NCBI RefSeq assembly: GCF_050948175.1
Contig: NW_027490169.1
Coordinates: forward strand, 930,001-994,000
DNA length: 64,000 bases
Direction: 5' to 3'
Source: Xylocopa sonorina
Lineage: Eukaryota; Arthropoda; Insecta; Hymenoptera; Apidae
Part shown: piece after piece, positions 1-12,799 of the stretch
How positions within the stretch are numbered: the first letter of the stretch is position 1
Layout: each line of letters starts with the position of its first letter
The notes under the pieces: generated by a model
Database searches by the model: none
Seen by the model: the letters and a program-made list of their open reading frames with translations, nothing else
Told to the model about the DNA's origin: nothing
Program-made: the position numbers and the translations under genes

Positions 1-2327
1 TGCAGGTGTCTACTTATCCTATCAATTGAGTTCTAATGCTTCTCCAAACGCGATATCGCATCTCAATTCTATGTGTCATGATAAGATATAATATTCATTG
101 TGGAGTGTTATGTATACCTCGCACTCACTTCAAAAGAATGTAAATGCGACTCATCCTTGCTTGGATATAGCGTTTGCATATGTACGTATCGAAGCAATAG
201 TGTTCTAATGCTTCTTAAATCGTCATATCGCATCTCATTTCTATGTTTCGTATTAAGATATAACATTCATTGTGCAGTGTTATGTATACCTCGTATTCGC
301 TTCAAAAGATTGTAAATGCGACACTTCCTTGATAGGAAATAGCTTTTGCAGATTTCTACGAATCGGAGCAATAGAATTCTAATGCTTCTTATATCGTCAT
401 ATCGCATCTCATTTCTATGTTACACGATAAGATATAATATTCATTGCGAAGTTTCATGTGTTCCTCGTATTCACTTCAAATGAATGTAAATGCGACACTT
501 CCTTTCTAGGAAATAGCGTTTGCAGATGTCTACGTATAGAAGCAAAAGAGTTCTAATGCTTCTTAAAACGAGATATCGCATCTCATTCCTATGTTTCATG
601 GTAAGATATATTATTCATTGCGAAGTATCACATATACATCGGATACACTTCAAATGAATGTAAATGCGACACTTCCTTGCTAGGAAATAGCGTTTGCAGA
701 TGTCTACGTATCGAAGCAATAGGGTTCTAGTGCTTTTCAAGACGCGATATCGTATCCTTTTCTATGTTTCATGATAAGATATAATATTCATCGCGAAGTG
801 TCATGTATACCTCGTATTCACTTCAAAAGAATGTAAACGCGTGACTTCCTTGCTAGGAAACAGCGTTAGCAGATGTCTACGTATCGTAGCAATAGTGTTC
901 TAGTGCTTCTCAAAACGCGATATCGCATTCCATTTCTATGTTTCATGTTAAGATATAATATTCATTGCGAATTGTCATGTATACCTCGCATTCACTTCAG
1001 AAGAATGTAAATGCGACACTTCCTTGCTAGGAAATAGCGCTTGCAGATGGCTAGGTATCGTTGCAATAGATTTCTAATGCTTTTTAAATCGCGATATCGC
1101 ATCTCATTCCTACGTTCCATGATAAGATGTAATATTCATTGTGGAGTGTCATGTATACTTCGTATTCACTTCAGAAGAACGTAAGTGCGACACTTCCTTG
1201 CTAGGAAGTAGCGTTTGCAGATGTCTACGTATCGAAGCAATACAGTTCTAATGCATCTTAAATCGCGATATTGCACCTCATTTCTATGTTTCATGGTAAG
1301 GTATAATATTCATTGTGGAGTGTTATGTATACCTCGTATTCACTTCAAAAGAATGTAAATGCCACACATCCTCGCTAAGAAATAGCGTTTGCAGATGTCT
1401 ACGTATCGAAGCAATAGATTTCAAATGCATCTTAAGTCGCGATATCGCATCTCATGACAATGTTTCACGATAAGATATAATATTCACTGCGAAGTGTCAT
1501 GTATACCTCGTATTCACTTCAAGAGAATGTAAATGCTACACTTCCTTGCTAGGAAATAGCGTTTACAGATGTCTACGTATCGAAGCAATAGAGTTCTAAT
1601 GCTTCTTAAATCGCGATATCGCATCTCATTTCTATGTTTCATGAGAAGATATAATATTCATTGTGCAGTGATATGTATACCTCGCATACACTTCAAATGA
1701 ATGTAAATGCGACACTTCCTTGCTAGGGAATAGCGGTTGCAGATGTCTACGTATCGTAGCATTAGAGATCTAATGCTACTCAAAACGCGATATCGCATCT
1801 CATTTCTATGTTTCATGATAAGATATAATATTCATTGCGAAGTGTATTGTATACCTCGCATACACTTCAAATGAATGTAAATGCGACAGTTCCTTGCTAG
1901 GAAGTAGCGATTGCAGATGTCTACGTATCGAAACAATAGAGTTCTAATGCTTCTTGAACCCGGATATCGCATCTCATTTCTATGTTTCATGATAAGATAT
2001 GATATTAATTGCGAAGTGTCATGTGTACCTCGTATTCGCTTAAAAAGTATGTAAATGCGACACATCCTTGTAAGGAAATAGCGTATGCAGATGTCTACGT
2101 ATCGTTGCAATAGAGTTCTCATGCTTCTTATATCGCAAGATCGAATCTCATATCTATGTTTCACGATAAGATATAATATTCATTGTGGAGTGTCATGTAT
2201 ACCTCGCATACACTTCAGATGTATGTAAATGCGACACTTCTTTCCTAGGAAGTAGCGTTTCCAGATTTCTACGTATCGAAACAATAGATTTCTAATGCTT
2301 CTTAAACCGCGACATCGCATCTCATTT

Positions 2328-2760
2328 CTGCGTTTCATGATAAGATATAATTTTCATTGTGCAGTGCTATGTATATCTCGTCTACACTTCAAATGAATGT
2401 AAATGCGACACTTCCCTCCTAGGAACTAGCGTTTGCAGATGTCTACGTATCGAGGCAATAGTGTGCTAATGCTTCTTAAAGCGCCATATCGCTCCACATT
2501 TCTATGTTTCATGATAAGATATAATATTCATTGCCAAGTGTCATGTATACCTTGTATTCCTTTCAAAAAAATGTAAGTGCGACACTTACATGCTAGCAAG
2601 TAGCGTTTGCAGATGTCTACGTATCGAGCAATAGGATTCTAATGCTTCTGAAATCGCAATATCGCATCTCATTTCTATGTTTCATGATAAGATATAATAT
2701 ACATCGTGCAGTGTTATGTATACCTCGTATACACTTCAAATGAATGTAAATGCGACACTT
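2328..2760. repeat. Dispersed variant block (copies near 23.45, 34.62 and 35.84 kb)
   Basis: A block with the private combination CCCTCCTAGGAACTAGCG, then CAATAGTGTGC, then TAAAGCGCCATATCGC recurs at about 2328-2760, 23440-23800, 34616-35040 and 35835-36256. The CCTCCTAGG element starts at 2415, 23521, 34695 and 35911. Copies are far apart, so variant blocks have moved over 20 kb or more within the array. Confidence 0.75.
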
Positions 2761-3660
2761 CCTTGCTAGGAACTAGCGTTTGCAGATGTCTACGTATCGA
2801 AGCAATAGAGTTCTAATGCTTCTTAAATCGCGACATAGCATTTCAATTCTGTGTTTCATGATAAGATGTAATATTCATTGCGAAGTGTCATGTATGCATC
2901 GCATACAGTTCAAATGAATGTGAATGCGACACTTCCTTGCTTGGAAATAGCGTTTGCAGATGTCTACGTATCGAAGCAATAGAGTTCTAATGCTTCTTGA
3001 ATCGCGATGTCGCATCTTACTTCTACGTTTCATGATAAGATATAATATTCATTGTGCAGTGTTATGTATATCTCGTCTACACTTCAGATGAATGTAAATG
3101 CGACACTTCCTTGCTAGGAACTAGCGTTTACAGATGTCTACGTATCGAAGCTATAGAGTTCTGATGCTTCTTAAATTGCGATATCGCATCTCATTTCTAT
3201 GTTTCGTGATAAGATATAATATTCATTCTGGAGTGTCATGTATACCACGTACTCACTTCAAAAGAATGTAAATGCGACACTTCCTTGCTAGGAAATATCG
3301 TTTGCAGATATCTACGTATCGAAGCACTAGAGTCCTAATGCTTCTTCAATCGCGAAATCGCATCTCATTTCTATGTTTCATGATAAGATATGATATTCAT
3401 TGTGGAGTGTTATGTATACCTCGTATTCACTTCAAAAGAATGTAAATGCGACACTCCCTTGCTAGGAAATAGCGTCTCCAGATGTGTACGTATCGAAGTA
3501 ATATATTTCTAATGCTTCTTGAATCGTTATATCGCATCTCATTTTGATGTTTCACGATAAGATATAATATTCATTGCGAAATGTTATGTATATCTCGTAC
3601 TCACTTGAGAAGAATGTATGTGCGACACATCCTTGCTAGGAAATAGCATTTGCAGATGTC

Positions 3661-4008
3661 TACGTATCGAAGCAATAGGGTTCTAGTGCTTCTTAAAACG
3701 CGATATCGCATCTCACTTCTATGTGTCATGATAAGATATAATACTCATTACGAAGTGTTATGCATTCCTCGTCTAAACTTCAAATGAATGTAAATGCGTC
3801 ACTTCCTTGCTAGGAAATAGCATTTGCCGATGTCTACGTATCGAAGCAATAGGGTTCTAGTGCTTCTTAAAACGCGATATCGCATCTCACTTCTATGTGT
3901 CATGATAAGATATAATACTCATTACGAAGTGTTATGCATTCCTCGTCTAAACTTCAAATGAATGTAAATGCGACACTTCCTTGCTAGGAAATAGCGTTTG
4001 CAGATGTC
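3661..4008. repeat. Local tandem duplication of one monomer variant
   Basis: Two consecutive monomers share private variants (TCTCACTTC, ATGTGTCATG, ATACTCATTACG, GTCTAAACTTC) and are nearly identical over about 174 bp, whereas neighbours differ widely. This indicates a recent single-monomer duplication. Confidence 0.85.
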
Positions 4009-4853
4009 TACGTCTCGAAGCAGTAGAATTCTAGTGCTTCTTAAATCGCCATATCGCATCTCATTTGTATGTTTCATGATAAGATATAATATTCATTGTG
4101 GAGTGTTATGTATACCTCGTATTCATTTCAAAAGAATGTAAATCTGACTCTTCCTTGCTAGGAAATAGCGTTTGCAGACATCTACCTATCGTAGCAATAG
4201 AGTTGTAATGCTTCTTAAGTCGTGATATCGCATCTCATTTCTATGTTCCGTGATAAGATATAATATTCATTGCGAAGTGTTACGTATACCTCGTCTACAC
4301 TTTAAAAGTATGTAAATGTCACACTTCATTGGTAGGAATCAGCGTTTTCAGATGTCCACGTGTCGAAGCAACAGAGTTCTAATGCTTTTTAAAACGAGAT
4401 ATCGCATCTCAATTCTATGTTTCATGATAAGTTATAATGTTCATTGCGAAGTGTCAGTTATTCCTCGTATTCACTTAAATTGAATGTAAATGCGACACTT
4501 CCTTGCTAGGAAATGTCCTTTGCAGATGTCTCCGTATCGAAGCATTAGGGTTCTAATGCTTCTTAAATCGCGATATCGCATCTCATACCTATGTTTCGTG
4601 ATAAGGTATAATATTCATTGTGGAGTGTTATGTATACCCCGTATTCACTTCAAAAGAATGTAAATGCTACACTTCCTTGCTAGGAAATAGCGTTTGCAGA
4701 TGTCTAGGTATCTTAGCAATAGAGTTCTAATGCTTCTTAAAAAGCGATATCGCTCCTCATTTCTATAATTCATGGTAAGATATAATATTCATTGTGAAGT
4801 GTTATGTATACCTCGTATTCACTTCAAAAGAATGTAAATGCGACACTTCCTTG

Positions 4854-4857
4854 CTAG
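4854..4857. other. Target-site duplication CTAG (left copy; right copy 6368-6371)
   Basis: The monomer reads TTCCTTGCTAG up to 4857 and resumes as CTAGGAAATAGCG from 6368. CTAG is therefore present on both sides of the insert but once in intact monomers. This is a 4-bp target duplication inside the TTCCTTGCTAGGAA dyad (monomer positions 14-17). Confidence 0.85.
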
Positions 4858-5295
4858 TGTCACGTCCGGCGAAAGAATTTTTCGTTTATCCGGAGGCTTC
4901 ACGACAGGAGCCTATTTATACGGTTTTCGCTCCGCGGGAACGCGTTACGACCGGGTCCGATATTTTTGGCTTACGCGACGCGGTAAAAACACTCGCGATA
5001 TGATGGACAAGCCCTACCTTTCGCTGGCTTCAGTCTCTATACGCAGGTAGAATGTGCGTCGGGGGTCGTTGGTAGGTATCGATACAGCGATCTGTCGGTT
5101 GATGTTGACGGTGACTTTGATTAACTTCCAGCATAACGGGAAACAGCGGTCTGGATGCAGAGTAGATTCAGCCGAGACTGTGGATATTGCAGAGACGTTG
5201 GCTGCAGAGGCAGGCGAATCGGCGTTGATCGGCGTTTCGGAAAACTGTGACTGAACCGGAACGATGACGACAGGTTGCTGCGGTACGAGGACTCG

Positions 5296-5355
5296 GGGTG
5301 TATCTCCCAGGTATTCTCGAGCAAGTGAACGAATAAAATTCTTACGACCCGCGCG
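5296..5355 (-). other. Possible coding trace in insert 1 (minus strand)
   Basis: Within the 124-codon minus-strand frame (5388 down to 5014), the peptide pieces RAGRKN (5338-5355) and EYLGDTP (5296-5316) have counterparts in insert 2 (RAGRKN and EYVGETP), with several differences at third codon positions. Insert 2 has one base fewer between the two pieces, so its frame is broken. This suggests that part of a retrotransposon protein once overlapped the element end, but the stretch is short and could be conserved for other reasons. I do not recognise the family. The frame opens with ATG at 5388 directly after an in-frame TGA. Confidence 0.35.
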
Positions 5356-5540
5356 TCGTGTTCTTCGCGAACCGGATCCACGTTTCATTCACCCAGTTTT
5401 TCTGTACTTTCAGGCAATGTTCAGAAGGATAGGCGGCGGTCCGCTCTATCGCAACGTCGCAAAGCTGAGCTCTATACTCCTTCAAGGTGAACAAACGCAA
5501 CCCAATTGTTGGAAGGAACACGTCGTAGAATTTGTAGATT

Positions 5541-5720
5541 AAGAATAATGTTTTAACGTAAGAACTAGTATATTAAGTTTAGATTTAGTAATTACTGGAA
5601 TAGGAACTAGTAGAACTGGTAAAAGAACTTGTAGATTGGATTTAGTAACTAAAGTAAAATATATTCTAAGTTAAAATGTACAAAAGTGAAATTATTCTAA
5701 GTTAGAACTAGTAAAATGGA
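5541..5720. repeat. A/T-rich tract with repeated GAACTAGTA inside insert 1
   Basis: This tract is A/T-rich and purine-biased, unlike the CpG-rich sequence on either side. GAACTAGTA occurs at 5562-5570, 5604-5612 and 5705-5713, with the related AGAACTGGTA between. Insert 2 has a comparable A/T-rich stretch at the corresponding place (about 27640-27810) containing AACTAGAACT and TTAGAACTAGG. It may mark the transcription-end or spacer part of an LTR. Confidence 0.6.
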
Positions 5721-6184
5721 AATAGCAACGCGTAGCCTAGACCCCACATTGAGGCGGCTTGAGATGGAAGATCGATGTTAACTCTAGAAGCCCGAGGACT
5801 CGAATGTGTCTCTCGAGGCGCGTCTGGGACCTCCTCGGTTCGCGAGGCGCTACGGTCGCAGGCGCTCGTGGTAGGGTGCGCGCGGTCCAGCGAGTGGGGA
5901 CTCGCTGCGCGTGGTGGGGCTAGCGGCTCGTGCCGATAGCCTGGGCGCATCTAGCGTCTAATCTTAGGAATAAGGACTTAGAATTACATGTGTGTTGCGG
6001 TGTGTTACAATTCGTGTCGAGTACTTATATCTATGAGTATTATAGACTTATTCTAGAAATAGTACGTAGGTTCCGGCAACGCAGATTCCCTGAACTGGAA
6101 AAGTCCCTATTGCGGCGACGGACTGCGGCTTCTTCTCTCTGTTGGGCGGAATTCCTGATGAGAGGGCGATAGGGTTGCTCGTAG

Positions 6185-6212
6185 ATGCGAGCGAGACAGC
6201 GGACCTCGCAGG
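6185..6212. repeat. Single unit of the insert-2 minisatellite motif
   Basis: The stretch containing GCGAGCGAGACAGCGG matches one unit of the roughly 30-bp minisatellite that is expanded to about six copies in insert 2 (28374-28558). It lies at the corresponding distance from the right end, which supports homology of the two inserts. Confidence 0.6.
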
Positions 6213-9200
6213 TACGTCTGAGTGCGTGCGGTCGTGCGCGCGCGAATCTGCTGATTGCCGATACTTCAGGCAAGTATTGCAGGTTGCCTGTCTCCAGGGG
6301 TCGATGCTGGAGGTTACGAGGATGCTGACGTATGTAATGGGTGGCAAGCGCTACGCCTGACGTCACACTAGGAAATAGCGCTGGCAGATGCCTACGTATC
6401 GAAGCATTAGAGTTCTAATGCATCTTAAATCGTGATATCGCATCTCATTTCTATGTTTCATGATAAGATATAATATTCATTGCGAAGTGTCATGTATACC
6501 TCGTATTCACTTCAAAAGAATGTAAATGCGACACTGCATTGCTAGGAGATAGCGTTTGCAGATGTCTACGTATCGAAACAATAGAGTTCTAAGGCTTCTT
6601 AAAACGGGACACCGCATCTCATTTCTATGTTTCATGATAGGATATAATATTAATTGCGAAGTGTCATGTATACCTCGTATTCACTTCAAATGAATGCAAA
6701 TGCGACAATTCCTTCCTAGGAAATAGCGTTTCCAGATGTCTACGTATCGTAGCAATAGAGTTCTAACGCTTCTTAGAACGCGAAATCGCATCTCTTTTCT
6801 ATGTTTCATGATAAGATATAATATTCATTGCGAAGTGTCATGTATACCTCGTGTTCACTTCAAATGAATGTAAATGCGATACTTCTTTGCTAGGAAATTG
6901 CGTTTGCAGATGTCTACGTATCGTAGCAATAGAGTTCTAATGTTTCTTAGAACGAGATATCGCATCTCATTTTTATGTTTCATGATAAGATATATTATTC
7001 ATTGCGATGTGTCTTGTATACCTCGTATTCACTTCAAAGGAATGTAAATGCGACACTTCCTTGCTGGGAAGTAGCGTTTGCAGATGTCTACGTATCGCAG
7101 CAATAGAGTTCTAACGCTTCTTAAAACGAGATATCGTATCACATTTCTATGTTTCATGATAAGATATAATATTCATTGCGAAGTGTCATGTATACCTCAT
7201 ACTCACTTCAAAAGATTAAAAATGCGACACTTCCTTGCTAGGAAGTAGCGTTTCCAGATATCTACGTATCGTAGGAATAGTGTTCTAATGCTCCTTAAAG
7301 CGCGATATCGCATCTCATTTCTATGTTTCATGATAAGATATAATATTCATTGCGAAGTGTCATGTATAGTTCGTATTCACTTCAAAAGAATGTAAATGCG
7401 ACACTTCCTTGCTAGGAAATGGCGTTTGCAGATGTCTCCGTATCGAAGCTAAAGAGTTCTAATGCTTCTCAAAACGCGATATCGCACCTCATTTCTATGT
7501 TTCATGATAAGATATAATATTTATTGCGAAATGCCAAGTATACCTCGCATACACTTCAAATGAATGTAAATGCGACACTTCGCTGCTAGGAAATAGCGCT
7601 TCCAGATGTCTAGGTATAGAAACAATAGAGTTCTAATGCTTCTTAAAGCTAGATGTCGCATCTCATTTCTATGTTTCATGATAAGATATAATATTCATTG
7701 CGAGGTGTTATGTATATCTCGTCTACACTTCAAATGAATGTAAAAGCGACACTTCCTTTCTAGGAAATTACGTTTCCATATGTCTACGTATCGAAGCAAT
7801 AGAGTTCCAATGCTTCTTGAAACGCGATGTCGCATCTCATTTCTATGTTTCATGATAAGATATAACATTCATTGTGGAGTGTTATGTATACCTCGTAGAC
7901 ACTTCAAATGAATGTAAATGCGACAATTCCTTCCTAGGAAATAGCGTTTGCTGATGTCTACGTATCGTAGCAATAGAGTTCTAGTGCTTCTTAGAACACG
8001 ATATCGCATCTTATTTCTATGTTTCATGATAAGTTATAATATTCATTGCGAAGTGTCATGTATACCTCGTACTCAATTCAAAAGAATGTATTTGCGACAC
8101 TTCCATGCTTCGAAATAGCGTTTGCAGGTGTCTACGTATCGTAGCAACTGAGTTCTAATGCTTCTTAAATCGCGATATCGCATCTCATTCCTATGTTTCA
8201 TGATAAGATACAGTATTCATTGTGCAGTGTTATGTATACCTCGTATTCGCTTCAAAAGAATGTAAGTGCGACACTTCCTTGCTAGGAGATAGCATTGTTA
8301 AATGATTACGTATCGTAGCAACAGAATTTCAATGCTTCTTAAAACGCAATATCGCATGTCATTTCTGTGTTCCATGATAAGATATAATATTCATTGCGAA
8401 ATGCCATGTATACCTCGCATACACTTCAAATGCATGTAAATGCGACACTTCCTTGCTAGGAAATAGCGTTTCCAGATGTCTACGTATAGTGACAATAGTG
8501 TTATAATGCTTTTAAATCGCGATATCGCATCTCATTTCCATGTTTCGTGATAAAATATATAATATTCATTGTGGAGTGTTATGTATTCCTCGTCCACGCT
8601 TCAAATGAATGTAAATGCGACACTTCCTTTCTAGAAAATTACGCTTCCAGATTTCTACGTATCGAAGGAACAGAGTTCTAATGCATCTTGAAAAGTGATA
8701 TCGCATCTCACTTCTATGTTTCATCGTAAGATAAAATAGTCATTGCGAAGTGTCACCTATACCTCGCATACACTTCAAATGAATATAAATGCGACACTTC
8801 ATTGCTAGGAAATAGCGATTGCAGATGTCTACGTATCGCAGAAATAGTGTTCTGATGCTTCCTAAAACGCGATATCGCATCTCATTTCTATGTTTCATGA
8901 TAAGATATAATTTTCATTGCGAAGTGTTATGTATACCGCGTATTCACTTCAAAAGAATGTAATTGCGACACTTCCTTCCTAGGGAATAGCGTCTGCAGAT
9001 ATCTACGCATCGTAGCAATACAGTTCTAATGTTTCGTTAAAGGAGATACAGCATCTCATTTCTAAGTCTTAGGGTAAGATATAATATTCATTGTGCAGTG
9101 TTATGTATATCTCGTCTACACTTCAAATGAATGTAAATGCGACACTTTCTTGCTAGGAAATAGCGTTTGCAGACGTCTACGTATAGAAGCAATGGAGTTC

Positions 9201-10149
9201 TAATGCTTCTTAAATCGCTATATCGCATCTCATTTCTATGTATCATGATACGACATAATATTCATTGTGGAGTGTTATGTATACCTCACATTCACTTCAA
9301 AAGAATGCAAATACGACACTTCTTTGCTAGGAAATAGCGATGGCAGGTGTCTTCGTATCGAAGCAAGAGAGTTCTAATGCTTCTCAAAACGCGATATCGC
9401 ATCTCATTTCTTATGTTTCGTGATAAGATATAATATTCATCGCGAAGTGTCATGTATACCTCGTATTCACTTTAAAAGAATGTAAATGCGACTCTTCCTT
9501 GCTAGGAAATAGCCTTTGCAGACGTATACGTATCGAAGCAATATAGTTCTAATGCTTCTTAAATCGCGATATCGCATCTCATTTCTATCTTTCATGATAG
9601 GATATAATATCCATTGTGGAGTGTTATGTATACCTCGTATTCACATGAAAGGAATGTAAATGCGACACTTCCATGCTAGGAAGTAGCGTTTGCAGATGTC
9701 TACGTCTCGAAGCATTAAAGTTCCAATTCCTCTTAAAACGCGATATAGCATCTCATTTCTAGGTTTCATTATAAGATATAATATTCATTGCGAAGTGTCA
9801 TGTATACCTCGTATTCACTTCAAGAGAATGTAAATGCGACACTTCTTTGCTAGGAAATAGCGTTTGCAGATATCTACGTATCGAAGCAATAGAGTCCTAA
9901 TGCTTCTTAAATCGCGTTATCGCATGTCATTTCTATGTTCCATGATGAGATATGACATCATTGCGAAGTGTCTTGTATACCTCGCATACAGTTCAAATGA
10001 ATGTAAATGCGACACTTCCTTCCTAGGAAATAGCGTTGGTAGATGTCTACGTATCGAAGCAATAGAGATCTACTGCTTCTTGAAACGCCATATCGCATCT
10101 CATTTCTATGTTTCATGATAAGATATAATATTAATTGCGAGTGTCATGT

Positions 10150-10180
10150 ATACCTCGTACTCCAGCGTATATAGCGCAGA
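10150..10180. repeat. Truncated monomer junction
   Basis: After GTATACCTCGTAC the sequence jumps through CCAGCGTATATAGCG to CAGATGTCTACG, omitting about 40 bp that normally include the TTCCTTGCTAGGAA dyad. It is a simple internal deletion with a short non-satellite filler at the junction. Confidence 0.75.
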
Positions 10181-10782
10181 TGTCTACGTATCGAAGCAAT
10201 CGAGTTCTAATGCTTCTTAAATCGCGATATCGCATCTCATTTCTATGCTTCATGATAAGATATAATATTCATTGCGATTTGTCATGTATACCTTGTATTC
10301 ACTGCAAAAGAATGTAAATGCGACACGTCCTTGCTTGGAAATAGCGTTTGCAGATGTCTACGTATCGTAGCAATAGAGTTCTAATGCTTCTTAATTCGCG
10401 ACATCGCATCTCACTTATATGTTTCATGATAAGATATAGTATTCATTGCGAAGTGTCACTTATTCCTCGCATACGCTTTAAATGAATGTAAATGCGACAC
10501 TTCAATGCTAGGAGAAAGCGTTTGCAGATGTCTACGTAACGAAGCAATAGAATTCTAATGCTTCTTAAAACGGGATATCGTATCTCATTTCTATGTTTCG
10601 TGATAAGGAATAATATTCATTTCGAAGTGTCATGTATACCTCGTATTCACTTCAAAAGATTGTAAATGCGACACTTCATGGCTAGATAGTAGCGTTTGCA
10701 GATATCTACGTATCGGATCAATAGAGTTCTAATGCTTCTTGAAACGAGATATCGCATCTCATTTCTATGCTTCATGATAAGA

Positions 10783-11236
10783 TATAATATTTATTGTGGA
10801 ATGTTATGTATTCCCCGTATTCACTTCAAAAGAATGTAAATGCGACACTTCCCTGCTATTAAATAGCGTTTGCAGATGACTGCGTATCGAAGTAATAGAG
10901 TGCTAATGCTTCTTATATCGCGTTAACGCATGTCATTTCTATGTTTCGTGATAAAGTATAATATTCATCGTGGATTGTTATGTATACGTCGTATTCACTT
11001 CAGAAGAATGTAAATGCGACACTTCCCTGCTATTAAATAGCGTTTGCAGATAACTGCGTATCGAAGTAATAGAGTGCTAATGCTTCTTATATCGCGTTAA
11101 CGCATGTCATTTCTATGTTTCGTGATAAGGTATAATATTCATCGTGGAGTGTTATGTATACGTCGTATTCACTTAAAAAGTATGTAAATGCGACACTTCC
11201 TTGCTAGGAAATAGCGTTTCCAGATGTCTACGTATC
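10783..11236. repeat. Block duplicated at 12347-12800 (offset 1,564 bp, nine monomers)
   Basis: Private variants (CCCTGCTATTAAATAGC, GATGACTGCGTATCG, TATATCGCGTTAACGC, TATACGTCGTATTC) occur in the same order in both blocks, which look nearly identical over about 450 bp. A third, shorter copy lies at about 13635-13800. TTAACG replaces ATATCG here, which destroys the GCGATATCGC palindrome in this variant. Confidence 0.85.
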
Positions 11237-11736
11237 GAAACAATAGAGATCTACTGCTTCTTAAATAGCGATATCCCAACTCATTTCTATATTTCGTGAT
11301 AAGATATAATATTCATTGTGGATTGCTATGTATACCTCGTATTCGCTTCAAACTAATGTAAATGCGACACTTCCTTGCTAGGAAATAGCGTCTGAAGATG
11401 TCTAAGTATCGTAGCAATAGAGTTCTAATGATTCTCAAAACCCGATATCGCATCTCATTTCTATGTTTCATGATAAGATATAATACTCATTGCGAAGTGT
11501 CATGTATACCTCATATTCACTTCAAAAGAATGTAAATGCGACACTTCCTTGCTAGGAAATAGCGTTTGCAGATGTCTACGTATCGAGGCAATAGAGTTCT
11601 AATGCTTCTTCAATCGCGAAATCGCATCCCAATTCTATGTTTCATGATAAGATATAATATTGATTGCGAAGTGTCATGTATGCCTCGTATTCACTTCAAA
11701 AGAATGTAAGTGCGACACATCCTTGCTGGGAAATAG

Positions 11737-12083
11737 CGTTGCAGATGTCTACGTATCCAAGCAATAGAGTTCTAATGCTTCTTATAACGCGATATCGCAT
11801 CTCATTTCTATGTCTCGTGATAAGATATAATATTCATTGCGAAGTGTTATGTATACCTCGTATTCACTTCAAACGAACGTATTTGGGACACTTCCTTGCT
11901 AGGAAATAGCGTTGCAGATGTCTACGTATCCAAGCAATAGAGTTCTAATGCTTCTTATAACGCGATATCGCATCTCATTTCTATGTCTCGTGATAAGATA
12001 TAATATTCATTGCGAAGTGTTATGTATACCTCGTATTCACTTCAAACGAACGTATTTGGGACACTTCCTTGCTAGGAAATAGC
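11737..12083. repeat. Two adjacent near-identical monomers (173-bp period)
   Basis: The variants GCGTTGCAG (one T and one G region shortened), TATCCAAGC, TATAACGCG, ATGTCTCGTG and AACGTATTTGGGACAC recur 173 bp apart, showing a recent single-monomer duplication that carried a 1-bp deletion. Confidence 0.85.
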
Positions 12084-12799
12084 GCTTGCAGATGTCTACG
12101 TAACTAAGCAATAGAGATCTAATGCTACTTAAAACGCGATATCGCATGTCATTTCTTTGTTTCATGATAAAATATAATATTCATTATGCAGTGTTATTAT
12201 AACCTCGTATTCACTTCAAAAGAATGTAATTGCAACACTTCCTCGTCATTAAATACCATTTGCAGATGTCTACGTGTCGTAGCAATAGAGTTCTAATGCA
12301 TCTTAAATCGCGATATCGCATCTCATTTCTATGTTTCATGATAAAATATAATATTTATTGTGGAATGTTATGTATTCCTCGTATTCACTTCAAAAGAATG
12401 TAAATGCGACACTTCCCTGCTATTAAATAGCGTTTGCAGATGACTGCGTATCGAAGTAATAGAGTGCTAATGCTTCTTATATCGCGTTAACGCATGTCAT
12501 TTCTATGTTTCGTGATAAAGTATAATATTCATCGTGGATTGTTATGTATACGTCGTATTCACTTCAGAAGAATGTAAATGCGACACTTCCCTGCTATTAA
12601 ATAGCGTTTGCAGATAACTGCGTATCGAAGTAATAGAGTGCTAATGCTTCTTATATCGCGTTAACGCATGTCATTTCTATGTTTCGTGATAAGGTATAAT
12701 ATTCATCGTGGAGTGTTATGTATACGTCGTATTCACTTAAAAAGTATGTAAATGCGACACTTCCTTGCTAGGAAATAGCGTTTCCAGATGTCTACGTAT

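Larger units (their letters stand above)
1..4853. repeat. 174-bp satellite array, segment 1 (about 28 monomers)
   Basis: The motif CGACACTTCC and the surrounding monomer recur every 173-174 bp (for example starting at 493, 667, 840 and 1014) with no other sequence between copies. Monomers differ from each other at many sites, so this part looks old or poorly homogenised. Both main variant forms, GCGAAGTGTCATG and GTGGAGTGTTATG, occur without a simple alternation. The segment starts mid-monomer at the window edge and is broken at 4857 by the first insert. No gene is seen in it; the short open frames are satellite sequence read through. Confidence 0.97.
4858..6367. mobile_element. Insert 1: probable solo LTR, 1,510 bp
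   Basis: A GC-richer, non-satellite segment interrupts one monomer precisely. It begins TGTCACGTCCGGCG and ends CGCCTGACGTCACA; the ends match as an imperfect terminal inverted repeat (12 of 14 bases) and follow the TG...CA rule of LTRs. It is flanked by a 4-bp CTAG duplication, as expected of Ty3/gypsy-type integration. The longest open frame is 124 codons (minus strand, 5014-5388) and I do not recognise it. No integrase, reverse transcriptase or transposase is present. A TATAAATA box lies on the minus strand at 4913-4920, but LTR orientation is undecided. It shares blocks with insert 2: ACCTTTCGCTG (5016-5026), an 18-bp block at 5909-5926, and the right end around GGGTGGCA (6339-6346). The alternative is a non-autonomous terminal-inverted-repeat DNA transposon with a 4-bp duplication. 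I prefer the LTR reading because of the TG/CA ends and the length. Confidence 0.7.

Noticed and set aside
4858..6367. A host gene or rDNA fragment inside the array
   Set aside because: Target duplications, TG...CA ends and a related collinear insert at 27.2 kb point to a mobile element; no rRNA or tRNA features were recognised.
9864..10317. Small plus-strand proteins containing YRSNRVLMLLKSRYRISFLC
   Set aside because: The same peptide appears at dozens of monomers in the same phase; these are translations of the satellite, not separate genes.
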